From: Acidobacteria bacterium UBA7540
Lineage (GTDB): Bacteria; Acidobacteriota; Terriglobia; UBA7540
Length of the DNA stretch: 15,859 nt
Direction: 5' to 3'
Assembly: GCA_002478145.1 (NCBI GenBank)
Contig: DLMI01000047.1
Span: forward strand, 1 to 15,859
In this document: piece by piece, positions 1 through 7,930 of the stretch
Position numbering within the stretch: position 1 is the stretch's first letter
Layout: the number at the start of each line of letters is the position of its first letter
Program-made: the position numbers and the translations under genes
Notes under the pieces: generated by a model
Databases searched by the model: none
What the model saw: only the letters and a program-made list of their open reading frames with translations
Told to the model about the DNA's origin: nothing

Positions 1-28
1 TTGAAATTAAAGAGAGAATCTACCCGGC

Positions 29-190
29 TCAGATTGAGACCAGATTCGCTGACAGGTTCACATAGCCACCATGCTTTGCGCCTTCGGCAGGAGAGCAGCG
101 ACCGTGTTTGATGGCATTGAGCACGAGTTCCTCCACCGTGATGTTCAAGTGGTAGTGAACTTCGTCGGAGATCCCGTGGTGCTCGCAAAA
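29..190 (-). pseudogene. fragment of an RsbW-like anti-sigma ATPase (HATPase_c)
   Basis: Read on the minus strand, this stretch begins FCEHHGISDEV and continues through VEELVLNAIKHG to a TGA at 31-29. The pattern FCxxxGIxxEV followed by EExxxNAIKHG matches the N-box helix of GHKL ATPases of the RsbW/SpoIIAB serine-kinase type, which bind anti-anti-sigma factors and sigma factors. Only about 53 residues are present: an in-frame TGA lies at 193-191, and the later DxGxG ATP-lid box is missing because the frame stops soon after the N-box. It therefore cannot be a working kinase. It abuts the transposase start on the same strand in another frame. Family identity rests on motif recognition only. 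Confidence 0.5.
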
Positions 191-245
191 TCACCTCTTG
201 CACTTTCATCGCCCGCTCCCAGGCGATCGTTGAGTGTTTTGGCAT
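180..245 (-). pseudogene. truncated N-terminus of a helix-turn-helix transposase
   Basis: A minus-strand ATG at 245-243 is preceded by a perfect AGGAGG four bases upstream. It opens a frame reading MPKHSTIAWERAMKVQEVIL followed by RA. The segment TIAWERAMKVQEVILRA resembles, from memory, the start of ISNCY/IS481-like transposases, where a helix-turn-helix (WxQAAEILG type) should follow. Here homology stops at about residue 22 and the DNA becomes the anti-sigma ATPase fragment. The gene is decapitated: it keeps its ribosome binding site and first 22 codons only. The identification needs a database search, but the good Shine-Dalgarno plus loss of the rest is typical of a deletion remnant. Confidence 0.45.
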
Positions 246-321
246 CCTGCCTCCTACCTTCAGAGTGCCGCAACTCCCAACCGCCTCAAGCGGACAGATC
301 ACGTGCTAATTGAACCGGACA
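246..321 (-). mobile_element. putative insertion-sequence end belonging to the transposase remnant
   Basis: Between the transposase start and about position 321 the minus strand contains TGTCCGGTT (321-313) and a second TGTCCGCTT (296-288), spaced like subterminal repeats of an insertion sequence. Together with the truncated transposase it would form one end of an element whose other end is gone. The outer boundary is inferred; no target-site duplication can be tested because the opposite end is missing. Confidence 0.35.
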
Positions 322-355
322 TTTCGTATGCTAACGACAGCGACAATATTTCCTC

Positions 356-385
356 TTGACACATACCTTGCTGAGAGCGTATATG
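356..385 (+). promoter_or_regulatory. candidate sigma70-type promoter
   Basis: A perfect TTGACA (356-361) is followed after 18 bases by TATATG (380-385), giving a plausible -35/-10 pair. It lies about 70 bases ahead of the short ORF at 454 and about 390 bases ahead of the RHS gene start at 783, so it could drive either. If it serves the RHS gene, the mRNA would have a long leader. Confidence 0.45.
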
Positions 386-453
386 TGGCGCGCTGAGCAT
401 TCACAACTGTTGTCCTCGATTGGGTCGTTTAATTTTGCCCCGAGAGGGCGTTC

Positions 454-540
454 ATGTTCACGCGCCTATTCCTTTTCGTCTTCCTGACAATGTCGCTTTC
501 GGGCCCTAGGGAGGCCTCTCTCCTTCGAGTTTCCGGCTGA
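454..540 (+). CDS. short signal-peptide-like ORF (28 aa), possibly a remnant
   Basis: ATG at 454 is preceded by GAGAGGG about five bases upstream. The peptide begins MFTRLFLFVFLTMSLSG and ends RVSG before TGA at 538-540. A short basic start, a hydrophobic run and a small-residue region look like a secretion signal with nothing behind it. It lies downstream of the candidate promoter at 356-385 and upstream of the RHS gene. It may be a leftover 5' end of a lost secreted-protein gene, a leader peptide, or chance. No homologue is recognised. Confidence 0.25.
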   Translation: MFTRLFLFVFLTMSLSGPREASLLRVSG

Positions 541-782
541 GGAACTCCCGGGGTACAGCGGCAGTTTCATTTGGTTGATGCTCGGGCAACGGGTTTCGTG
601 AATTAGACGTTTTGCACAGCAGGGATTAAGCCCGTAGAAGGTCTTACACGCTCCAACGAGCATGAGGCCCAAAGTTTGGAATGCCTGAGGTCGAATCAAT
701 CGTCGTATACCGAACGACGAGACTGTAAGTACGCCGCACGGACTTCACGCTCGACCGAACAGCTAAGATGGGGGGAATTTCT
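541..782. other. gene-free leader of the RHS gene
   Basis: No convincing gene, RNA or repeat was recognised here. The last bases hold the Shine-Dalgarno run GGGGGA (771-776), which places the RHS start at ATG 783 rather than at the in-frame ATG 768, whose own upstream sequence has no ribosome binding site. Confidence 0.5.
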
Positions 783-3700
783 ATGCGCCACGTGCTTCGG
801 GCCGTTCTCATGTTGTTCTTCGTTACCTCGCTGGCTGAAGCTCTCCTCGCCAAGACCTCAACGACTACAACCGTCGCATCAAGTCTCAATCCTTCGACTT
901 ATGGAGCATCGGTAACCTTCACCGCGACAGTCACGCCCAGCGCGGCCACCGGGACGGTCACGTTCAAAGATGGAAGCACGTCGATTGGAACCGGGACGCT
1001 TAGTGGCGGGACGACCACACTGCACATTTCGACCCTGTCGGTCGGCTCGCATTCCATCACGGCTTCCTACGGGGGGGACAGTAACTACAACACCAGCACC
1101 TCCTCCACGTTGACGCAGACGGTGAACAAAGCAACTTCCACGACCTCGGTAAGCTCAAATCTGAATCCCTCAACCTATGGAGCGTCTGTAAAGTTCACCG
1201 CCACGGTCACGCCCAGCACGGCGACAGGGACGGTCACGTTCAAAGACAATGGCACGTCTATTGGCACCGGGACGCTCAGCGGCGGGACCGCCACGTTAAC
1301 CATCTCGACCCTGTCTGTGGGTTCGCACCCCATCACCGCCGCATACGGTGGAGACAGCAACGACAATGCCAGCACCTCCTCCACGTTGACGCAGACGGTG
1401 AACAAGGCGAACTCGACGACCTCGGTAAGCTCAAATCTAAATCCCTCAACCTATGGAGCGTCTGTAAAGTTCACCGCCACGGTCACGCCAAGCACAGCAA
1501 CGGGGACGGTAACATTTAAGGACAATGGCACGTCCATTGGCACCGGGACGCTCAGCGGCGGGACCGCCACGTTAACCATCTCGACCCTGTCTGTGGGTTC
1601 GCACCCCATAACCGCCGCATACGGTGGAGACAGCAACGACAATGCCAGCACCTCCTCCACGTTGACGCAGACGGTGAACATTGCGAATTCCACGACCTCG
1701 GTAAGCTCAAATCTAAATCCCTCGACCTATGGAGCGTCTGTAAAGTTCACCGCCACGGTCACGCCAAGCACAGCAACGGGGACGGTAACATTTAAGGACA
1801 ATGGCACGTCGATTGGCACTGGCACGCTCAGCAGCGGGACGGCTACGTACACCACCTCAACCTTGTCCGTGGCCTCGCACCCCATCACTGCAGCCTACGG
1901 TGGAGATAGCAACGACAATGCCAGCACCTCGTCGACATTGACGCAGACGGTGAATAAGGCGAATTCCACAACCTCGGTGAGCTCAAGTCTGAATCCCTCG
2001 ACCTACGGAACTTCGGTGACCTTCACCGCGACGGTAACGCCCGGCACGGCGACAGGGACGGTGACATTCAAAGACAATGGGACGTCCATTGGCACCGGGA
2101 CGCTCAGCAGCGGAACTGCTACGTTCAGCACCTCAACTTTGTCCGTGTCCTCCCACCCCATTACTGCAGCGTACGGAGGCGACAGCAACGACAATTCCAG
2201 CACCTCCTCGACGTTAACCCAAACAGTAAACAAAGTGAATTCAACAACTACGTTAAGCTCGAGTTCGAATCCACTGATCGCGGGAACTTCGGTAACCTTC
2301 ACCGCGACGGTAACGCCCGGCACGGCGACAGGGACGGTGACATTCAAAGACAATGGCACGTCGATTGGCACCGGGAGGGTTACGAGCGGAACTGCCGTGT
2401 TCAGCACCTCAACTCTGGCGGTTGGTTCACACCCCATCACCGCCGTCTACGGGGGAGATACCAAGGACACCTCCAGCACCTCCTCCACCTTGACGGAGAC
2501 AGTGAACATTGCGAGTTCCACAACATTGTTGAGTTCAAGCTTGAATCCCGCGACCGCCGGAACTTCGGTGACCTTCACCGCGACGGTCACGCCCAGCACG
2601 GCGACGGGGACGGTGACGTTCAATGACAATGGCGCGGCGATTGGCACCGGCACGCTCAGCAGTGGGACCGCTACGTTCAGCACCTCAACCCTGGCAGTGG
2701 GATTGCACCCGATCACTGCCGCCTACGGGGGAGATGCCAACGACGCTTCCAGCACCTCCTCGACCTTGACGCAGGCAATTACGCCAACCATCACGAGCAT
2801 TTCTCCCTCAACGGGTGTGGCGGGCACGCCGGTAACCATCACGGGCACGAGCTTCGGGAGTACGCAGGGGACCAGTGGGGTCACTTTCGGCGCACTCCTT
2901 GCATCACCCACAAGCTGGAGCGACACGAGCATCGATGTGCCGGCGCCGGCGGGAGTGTTGACCAGTAACGTCGTGGTTACAGTGGCCGGGGCGGCGAGTA
3001 ACGGTGTGATTTTCAGAGCGCCAACAAGTAACTTCACCCCCACGGCCAGCCTTTACACTGCTCGCTGGCTTCCGATGGCAACTGTGTTGAACAGCGGCTC
3101 GGTGCTTATCGCCGGCGGGTTGGATGGCAACTGGAATGGACTGTCGGGTGAAGGGCTATACGACCCCGGCGCCGATAGCTTTAGCTCGACGGGCAATTTG
3201 AATACGAGCCGAGGCTGCGCCGCCGCAACCCTCCTGAACACCGGCCAGGTGCTCGTGACGGGAGGCTGGGATAATAACGGCAACGCGCTGGCCGGTGCGG
3301 AATTATACGACCCCATTGCAGGGGTCTTTACCAACCTCCCAGCCCCGATGACGGCGGCGCGAGCTTGCCACGCGGCGTTATTATTAAACAACGGAAACGT
3401 TCTCATCACCGGCGGCTACGACCAGAATAGAAATCCGCTTAACAGCGCGGAGGTGTTTGCCCCTGCCACGGAGACCTTTACCGCCACCACGGCGCCAATG
3501 AACACGGCACGCGCGCTCCCCACGGCAACCTTATTGAACAGTGGTTTGGTGCTCATTGCCGGTGGTTTGAAAAGCAAATGGAATGGATTGGCGACGGCAG
3601 AGATTTACAATCCCACGGCGGGGAGTTTTACTCTCACGGGGAACTTGAATACGGCGCGCGGCTGGGCCACGGCAAACATGCTCAATACCGGCCAGGTGCT

Positions 3701-6700
3701 CATAACGGGGGGATACGATAGCAACGGCAACGCACTTGCCAGCGCCGAATTGTATAACCCGGTCAGCGGAACGTTTACGGCCACGGGCATCCTGAACACG
3801 GGCCGCGCCGCGCACGCAGCTACACTCCTGAACGACGACAAGGTGTTGATAACAGGGGGTTGGGACCACTACGGGAATTCCCTGGCGAGCGCCGAATTAT
3901 ATGACCCTGCAACGGGACTCTTCACGATTGAAGGCAGCATGAACGACATGCGCGCGGGTCCCGCCGCAGTCCGGCTGAATGACGGCCAAGTGCTGGTTGT
4001 GGCGGGTCTTGAGCCCGGTGTTTTGGCGAGTTCGGAATTGTACCAGCCGGCGGCGCTGGCTCCGGCGGGGCTGGTGTCGATCACGGTTAGCCCGCAAAAT
4101 CCCTCGGTGGGGCTGGGTGGCACTCAGCAATTGGTGGCCACGGGCACCTTTAGCGACAATAGCACAGAGACACTGAAGTCGGCTACTTGGAGTTCGTCGG
4201 CCCCCTCCATCGCCACCGTCAGCAACGATGCCAGCGATTATGGCGACGCCCTCGGAGTGGCGACAGGCTCCGCCACGCTGAGCGCCTGCACAGGTTCCAT
4301 TTGCGGCTCGACGACCCTGACGGTGGGCTCTGCCCCAGCCGGGGGGGCTCCAAGCATTACCGGTCTATCGCCCAACGTTGGACCGGCAGGTAATGCGGTG
4401 TCAATCGCCGGCACGAACTTTGGACTTGAGCCGGACTCCGCCTCGGTGATGTTCAACGGAGTCGTGGCGTCCCCGACTGCGTGGAGTGCCACGAGCATTA
4501 CGGTGACCGTGCCTAGCGGGGCCACGACCGGCAACGTGGTAGTAACGGTCCTCGGCGTAGCCAGCAATGGTATGCTCTTCACGGTGATTCCGAGTTTCGG
4601 CGCAACCGGACTCTCGGACTCCATGGGTCGAATCACGGTCTACGGCTACCAAAACGTTGATGGCCGCAACTTCGTGACCTCGATCGCCGGCTCGGGATGC
4701 AATAGCTGCGGCGGCCGGGGCAACACCGGGAAGACCTACGATACGCTGGGAAACCTACTTTCCTCCACCGACGCCCTGAATAACACGACTACCTACACCT
4801 ACGACTCCTACGGGAACGTCCTCACTAAATCCCAGCAGCTCAATGCCAATACCACCTTGACCTGGACCTACACCTACAACTCGTTTCAGGAGGTACTGAC
4901 GGCCACGGATCCGCTCGGAAACGTCACTACCAATGTTTACGACGCGAACGGCAACCTGCTTTCCACCACCACGCCTCCGCCCAGCGGCTCGGGTGCAGGC
5001 CTTACCACCAGCTTCCAATACAACACCCTGGGTGAGTTGACCCAGGTGACCGACCCCAACGGGAACAAGACTACTCTTACTTACACAACGGCGGGACTGG
5101 TGGCCTCCGTCACCGACGCGCAGGGCAACGCCACGACTTATACCTATGACGCCCGCGGCAACCGCCTTACCTCCGTCGACGCCCTGAACAACACGACCAG
5201 CTACACCTACGATGTGATGAATCGTCTGACCAAGATCACCGCGCCAGACCTCTCCACCACGCAATTCGCTTACGATTACCGCGGCCGGCGAACTTCCGTG
5301 ACCGATGCCAACGGCAAGACCACGGCCTATCAGTACGATGATGCTGACCGGCTGGTGGCGGTCAGGGATGCCGCGCAGAACCTGACCGTCTATGGCTACG
5401 ACACCGAGAACAACATGGTGGACATCACGGATGCGGCGAACCACCAAACCAGCTTTGGTTACGATGCCCTGGGACGGGTTACGCAAGTCACCTTCCCCTC
5501 GACGCTCAGCGAGAGTTACGCTTATGACGCGATGAATAACCTGCTCGCGAAGACGGACCGCAAGGGACAGACGATCAGCTATGGCTATGACGCCCTGTAC
5601 CGCTTGACCAGTAAGACCTATCCGGACTCGACGGCGGTCAACTACATCTACGACCCGCTGAACCGGTTGACTCAAGTCACCGACCCGACGGGCACTTACA
5701 GCTTCACCTACGATAACGTGGGCCGTCTGGTCGGCACGGGGACGCAGTACTCATTCTTCAGCTCAGCGCTCAACAACGCTTACGCCTACGACGCGGCCTC
5801 GAACCGGATTTCGTTGACCGCTCCGGGAGGCGGTACCACGAGCTACAGTTACGACTCGCTGAACCGGCTGACCGGGCTAACGGATACGAATTCAGGGCAG
5901 TTTGGGTTTGGCTACGACGCGCTGGGGCGGCGAACCTCTCTGACAAGGCCCAATGGCGTCGGAACGTCCTATAGCTATGACAGCCTCTCGCGCCTGCTCA
6001 GCGTGCTGCACAATGGAGGGAGCCTGCCGGGGAGCACGAGTTACACCTACGACGCGGCAGGAAATCGCCTCTCAAAGACGGCGGTCCAGGCGGGCAATCC
6101 CAACCCCGTTTCTGTCCTGTCCCAGTACAGCTACGACCCGATTTACGAATTGACGCAAGCTGTCGTGAATGGCAGCGTGGCGGAAGGCTACACCTACGAC
6201 GCGGTGGGCAACCGGCTGACTTCCGCCGGACCCACGTCGTACAACTACAACACTTCGAACGAGGTGACGTCCAGTTCCGTTGCTGCGTATACGTACGACA
6301 ACAATGGCAACACGACCTCGAAAACGACCTCAACGGGGACGACCTCTTACACGTGGGACTTTGGGAACCGCCTTGCCAGCGTCACTCTGCTGGGCCAAGG
6401 CGGGACGGTCTCTTTCGACTATGATCCCTTCGGGCGGCGTGTGCGGAAGATTTCTCCCAGCGGAACCACAATCTATGCCTATGACGGCGCCAACGTTATT
6501 CAGGAGCTGGCCAGCGCCGGGAACCTGCTCGCGAGCTACACGCAAGGCCTTGGCGTGGATGAACCGCTAGCCCAGTATCAGGGAGCCACCACGATGTACT
6601 CCGAGGCTGACGGGCTTGGCTCAATTACTTCTTTGACGAGCCCGGCCGGTGCCGTCGCCGCCAGCTACGTGTACGATTCCTTCGGCAACCTTACGGCCTC

Positions 6701-7349
6701 AACTGGCACGGCAACGAATCCCTTCCAATACACCGGTCGGGAGTTCGATTCGGAGATTGGTCTCTACTACTACCGAGCGCGGTATTTCGACCCAACTGCA
6801 GGCCGATTCCTCAGCGAGGATCCGATTGGGTTTAAGGGCGCCGACCCGAACTTCTACCGATACATTCGCAATAACGCAACGGGTTTCACCGATCCGCTGG
6901 GACTGTTAACAATCGACCCGACCTTCCCTTCCGGTTGCCTCCCCAGCCTTGATCGAGCGTTAAACATCGTTCAGGGGGTCGCATTAACGAGTAAGAAGTG
7001 CGACTGTTTCTTCCTTAATCGCGGCATGCATCGCTCACTCAAAGACCTAGTCGATGATCCGCGAATAACGATCCATTACGATCCGGAGATAGGCACGGGA
7101 AAGGAGGCCAACCAGGTAGCATACACGTACCCGGGAGATCCATTCGATATCTACATCCGCCCTCTCGGGTGCCGTTTGGGGCGTTGGCAAATCGCCTCCA
7201 AAATCATTCACGAACTCACTCACACCACCCAGAAGCCTGCTGCAACGGATCAACAAGTGGATCAGGAGGAAGCCGAGGCCCAGGAGGCGGAGATCGAATG
7301 CGGGTTTCGGCTACAGTTGCTGCCTCAGGTGATTACCGTGACTCCCTAG
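783..7349 (+). CDS. giant secreted Ig-repeat / Kelch / RHS protein with C-terminal HELTH metallopeptidase tip
   Basis: About 2188 residues from ATG 783; an alternative in-frame ATG at 768 adds five residues but lacks a Shine-Dalgarno. Order seen: signal peptide (MRHVLRAVLMLFFVTSLAEA, residues 1-20); seven Ig-like repeats of exactly 92 residues (26-669); IPT/TIG (670-746); seven Kelch-like units with the motif VLITGGxDxxxNxLAxAELY (about 751-1092); Big_2-like Ig domain (1097-1182); second IPT/TIG (1189-1273); YD repeats (about 1280-1935); RHS core (1939-2041) with GLYYYRARYFDPTAGRFLSE, ending in DPLGL; then a 147-residue tip (2042-2188) with HELTH at 2143-2147. RHS proteins form hollow shells that enclose a C-terminal effector, often released by self-cleavage at DPxGL. 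There is no PAAR or type VI adaptor, and the signal peptide points to Sec export. The gene immediately downstream is the likely immunity partner. Domain calls come from motifs; the target is unknown. Confidence 0.9.
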   Translation: MRHVLRAVLMLFFVTSLAEALLAKTSTTTTVASSLNPSTYGASVTFTATVTPSAATGTVTFKDGSTSIGTGTLSGGTTTLHISTLSVGSHSITASYGGDSNYNTSTSSTLTQTVNKATSTTSVSSNLNPSTYGASVKFTATVTPSTATGTVTFKDNGTSIGTGTLSGGTATLTISTLSVGSHPITAAYGGDSNDNASTSSTLTQTVNKANSTTSVSSNLNPSTYGASVKFTATVTPSTATGTVTFKDNGTSIGTGTLSGGTATLTISTLSVGSHPITAAYGGDSNDNASTSSTLTQTVNIANSTTSVSSNLNPSTYGASVKFTATVTPSTATGTVTFKDNGTSIGTGTLSSGTATYTTSTLSVASHPITAAYGGDSNDNASTSSTLTQTVNKANSTTSVSSSLNPSTYGTSVTFTATVTPGTATGTVTFKDNGTSIGTGTLSSGTATFSTSTLSVSSHPITAAYGGDSNDNSSTSSTLTQTVNKVNSTTTLSSSSNPLIAGTSVTFTATVTPGTATGTVTFKDNGTSIGTGRVTSGTAVFSTSTLAVGSHPITAVYGGDTKDTSSTSSTLTETVNIASSTTLLSSSLNPATAGTSVTFTATVTPSTATGTVTFNDNGAAIGTGTLSSGTATFSTSTLAVGLHPITAAYGGDANDASSTSSTLTQAITPTITSISPSTGVAGTPVTITGTSFGSTQGTSGVTFGALLASPTSWSDTSIDVPAPAGVLTSNVVVTVAGAASNGVIFRAPTSNFTPTASLYTARWLPMATVLNSGSVLIAGGLDGNWNGLSGEGLYDPGADSFSSTGNLNTSRGCAAATLLNTGQVLVTGGWDNNGNALAGAELYDPIAGVFTNLPAPMTAARACHAALLLNNGNVLITGGYDQNRNPLNSAEVFAPATETFTATTAPMNTARALPTATLLNSGLVLIAGGLKSKWNGLATAEIYNPTAGSFTLTGNLNTARGWATANMLNTGQVLITGGYDSNGNALASAELYNPVSGTFTATGILNTGRAAHAATLLNDDKVLITGGWDHYGNSLASAELYDPATGLFTIEGSMNDMRAGPAAVRLNDGQVLVVAGLEPGVLASSELYQPAALAPAGLVSITVSPQNPSVGLGGTQQLVATGTFSDNSTETLKSATWSSSAPSIATVSNDASDYGDALGVATGSATLSACTGSICGSTTLTVGSAPAGGAPSITGLSPNVGPAGNAVSIAGTNFGLEPDSASVMFNGVVASPTAWSATSITVTVPSGATTGNVVVTVLGVASNGMLFTVIPSFGATGLSDSMGRITVYGYQNVDGRNFVTSIAGSGCNSCGGRGNTGKTYDTLGNLLSSTDALNNTTTYTYDSYGNVLTKSQQLNANTTLTWTYTYNSFQEVLTATDPLGNVTTNVYDANGNLLSTTTPPPSGSGAGLTTSFQYNTLGELTQVTDPNGNKTTLTYTTAGLVASVTDAQGNATTYTYDARGNRLTSVDALNNTTSYTYDVMNRLTKITAPDLSTTQFAYDYRGRRTSVTDANGKTTAYQYDDADRLVAVRDAAQNLTVYGYDTENNMVDITDAANHQTSFGYDALGRVTQVTFPSTLSESYAYDAMNNLLAKTDRKGQTISYGYDALYRLTSKTYPDSTAVNYIYDPLNRLTQVTDPTGTYSFTYDNVGRLVGTGTQYSFFSSALNNAYAYDAASNRISLTAPGGGTTSYSYDSLNRLTGLTDTNSGQFGFGYDALGRRTSLTRPNGVGTSYSYDSLSRLLSVLHNGGSLPGSTSYTYDAAGNRLSKTAVQAGNPNPVSVLSQYSYDPIYELTQAVVNGSVAEGYTYDAVGNRLTSAGPTSYNYNTSNEVTSSSVAAYTYDNNGNTTSKTTSTGTTSYTWDFGNRLASVTLLGQGGTVSFDYDPFGRRVRKISPSGTTIYAYDGANVIQELASAGNLLASYTQGLGVDEPLAQYQGATTMYSEADGLGSITSLTSPAGAVAASYVYDSFGNLTASTGTATNPFQYTGREFDSEIGLYYYRARYFDPTAGRFLSEDPIGFKGADPNFYRYIRNNATGFTDPLGLLTIDPTFPSGCLPSLDRALNIVQGVALTSKKCDCFFLNRGMHRSLKDLVDDPRITIHYDPEIGTGKEANQVAYTYPGDPFDIYIRPLGCRLGRWQIASKIIHELTHTTQKPAATDQQVDQEEAEAQEAEIECGFRLQLLPQVITVTP
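858..2789 (+). repeat. seven tandem 276-bp repeats encoding Ig-like domains
   Basis: Homologous positions recur exactly every 276 bases (for example TATGGAGC or its variants at 900, 1176, 1452, 1728 and 2004, then GGAACTTCG at 2007, 2283 and 2559). There are thus seven units of 92 codons with no indel. Units 2-4 are nearly identical at DNA level and units 1 and 5-7 more diverged. Each unit resembles the Big_3_5-type bacterial Ig-like domain (STxxxSSxxNPxxxGxSVTFTA, then GTVTFxDxGxxIGTGTL, then AxYGGDxxxxxSTSxTLTQTV). Confidence 0.95.
6906..7346 (+). other. C-terminal effector tip of the RHS protein: putative zinc metallopeptidase
   Basis: The 147 codons after the DPLGL boundary (6891-6905) encode a segment unlike the RHS shell. 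It contains HELTHTTQ, with HELTH at 7209-7223, the HExxH zinc-binding and catalytic signature. An acidic helix follows (EEAEAQEAEIEC), whose glutamates could supply the third ligand as in gluzincins. Five cysteines (CLPS, CDC, LGCR, IEC) suggest disulfides after export. Metallopeptidase tips are a known class of polymorphic toxins. The exact family was not identified. Confidence 0.6.
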
Positions 7350-7364
7350 GATGGAGGTGGATCA

Positions 7365-7922
7365 ATGCGGATTCTGACCGTGGCCGTTTCGGTTGTTTTC
7401 TTGCTCCTAATCTCTGCCCTGGCTACTGCCGCCGTTGGTGGGGAAAACTCCGGTCCTCTCGTGAGACTGGAGTTCAGTGCGGTCCCGGAAAAGCAAGAGT
7501 ATCACGTCGGCGACGTAGTGAGATTGTCGTTCACACTCCACAATTCGGGAGACCAAGATGTGCTGGTTGCGCGGCATTTCGTACTGCGTGAATACGTGTG
7601 GGTGTCAGTTTCGGGTCCGGAACGTAAGGAGCTTCCGTGGTGCGGGAAAATAGACGGAAGGGCCTACGCGCCTGATGAATTTGCCATATTGCGCCCGGGA
7701 GCCACCATACGAGACAAGGTTCGGGTGTCGTGCGATGCGCACCGGGACTCTGGTTTTGTGCTCGACCGCGCCGGTACGTACACGCTGTCTTCTTACTATT
7801 ATTTGCCCCAGCCCGCCAGATCCCTGAGACGAATTGCAGGAGGCGTGGCAGTCACGAAAGACCGCATTCGTGCGGAGCCAGTGTCAATCACGCTTAGATT
7901 CCCGGCTGGCGCGGAGCGGTAG
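7365..7922 (+). CDS. secreted beta-sandwich-like protein, candidate immunity protein/inhibitor of the RHS tip
   Basis: A 185-residue protein starting 15 bases after the RHS stop codon, with a strong Shine-Dalgarno (GGAGGTGG) in that gap, so the two genes are almost certainly cotranscribed. The N-terminus MRILTVAVSVVFLLLISALA is a signal peptide with likely cleavage near ATA. The mature part has alternating strands: EYHVGDVVRLSFTLHNSGDQ, then ILRPGATIRDKV, then DRAGTYTLSSYYY, a pattern typical of small Ig-like beta-sandwich domains, including protease-inhibitor folds such as BsuPI. Two cysteines (PWCG, VSCD) could form a disulfide. In polymorphic-toxin loci the gene directly after the toxin is usually the immunity gene, and a secreted immunity protein would suit a secreted protease. 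The role is inferred from position and topology; no family was identified with certainty. Confidence 0.75.
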   Translation: MRILTVAVSVVFLLLISALATAAVGGENSGPLVRLEFSAVPEKQEYHVGDVVRLSFTLHNSGDQDVLVARHFVLREYVWVSVSGPERKELPWCGKIDGRAYAPDEFAILRPGATIRDKVRVSCDAHRDSGFVLDRAGTYTLSSYYYLPQPARSLRRIAGGVAVTKDRIRAEPVSITLRFPAGAER

Positions 7923-7930
7923 CTAGGCGA

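Noticed and set aside
858..2789. CRISPR-like appearance of regular repeats
   Set aside because: The period is 276 bases, everything is one open frame, and there are no short identical repeats with unique spacers.
1175..3043. Several long open frames on the minus strand opposite the Ig repeats
   Set aside because: They recur with the 276-base period, are low in complexity and mirror the codon use of the plus-strand repeat gene; no ribosome binding sites or family motifs.
4755..5675. A 306-codon open frame on the minus strand
   Set aside because: Lies antisense to YD repeats; its Val/Gly/Arg-rich periodic sequence is a by-product of the repeated TACGAC codons on the plus strand.
7169..7591. 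A plus-strand frame of 140 codons across the RHS-candidate immunity junction
   Set aside because: It overlaps two well supported genes in another frame and is Arg/Gly/Ser-rich shadow sequence.
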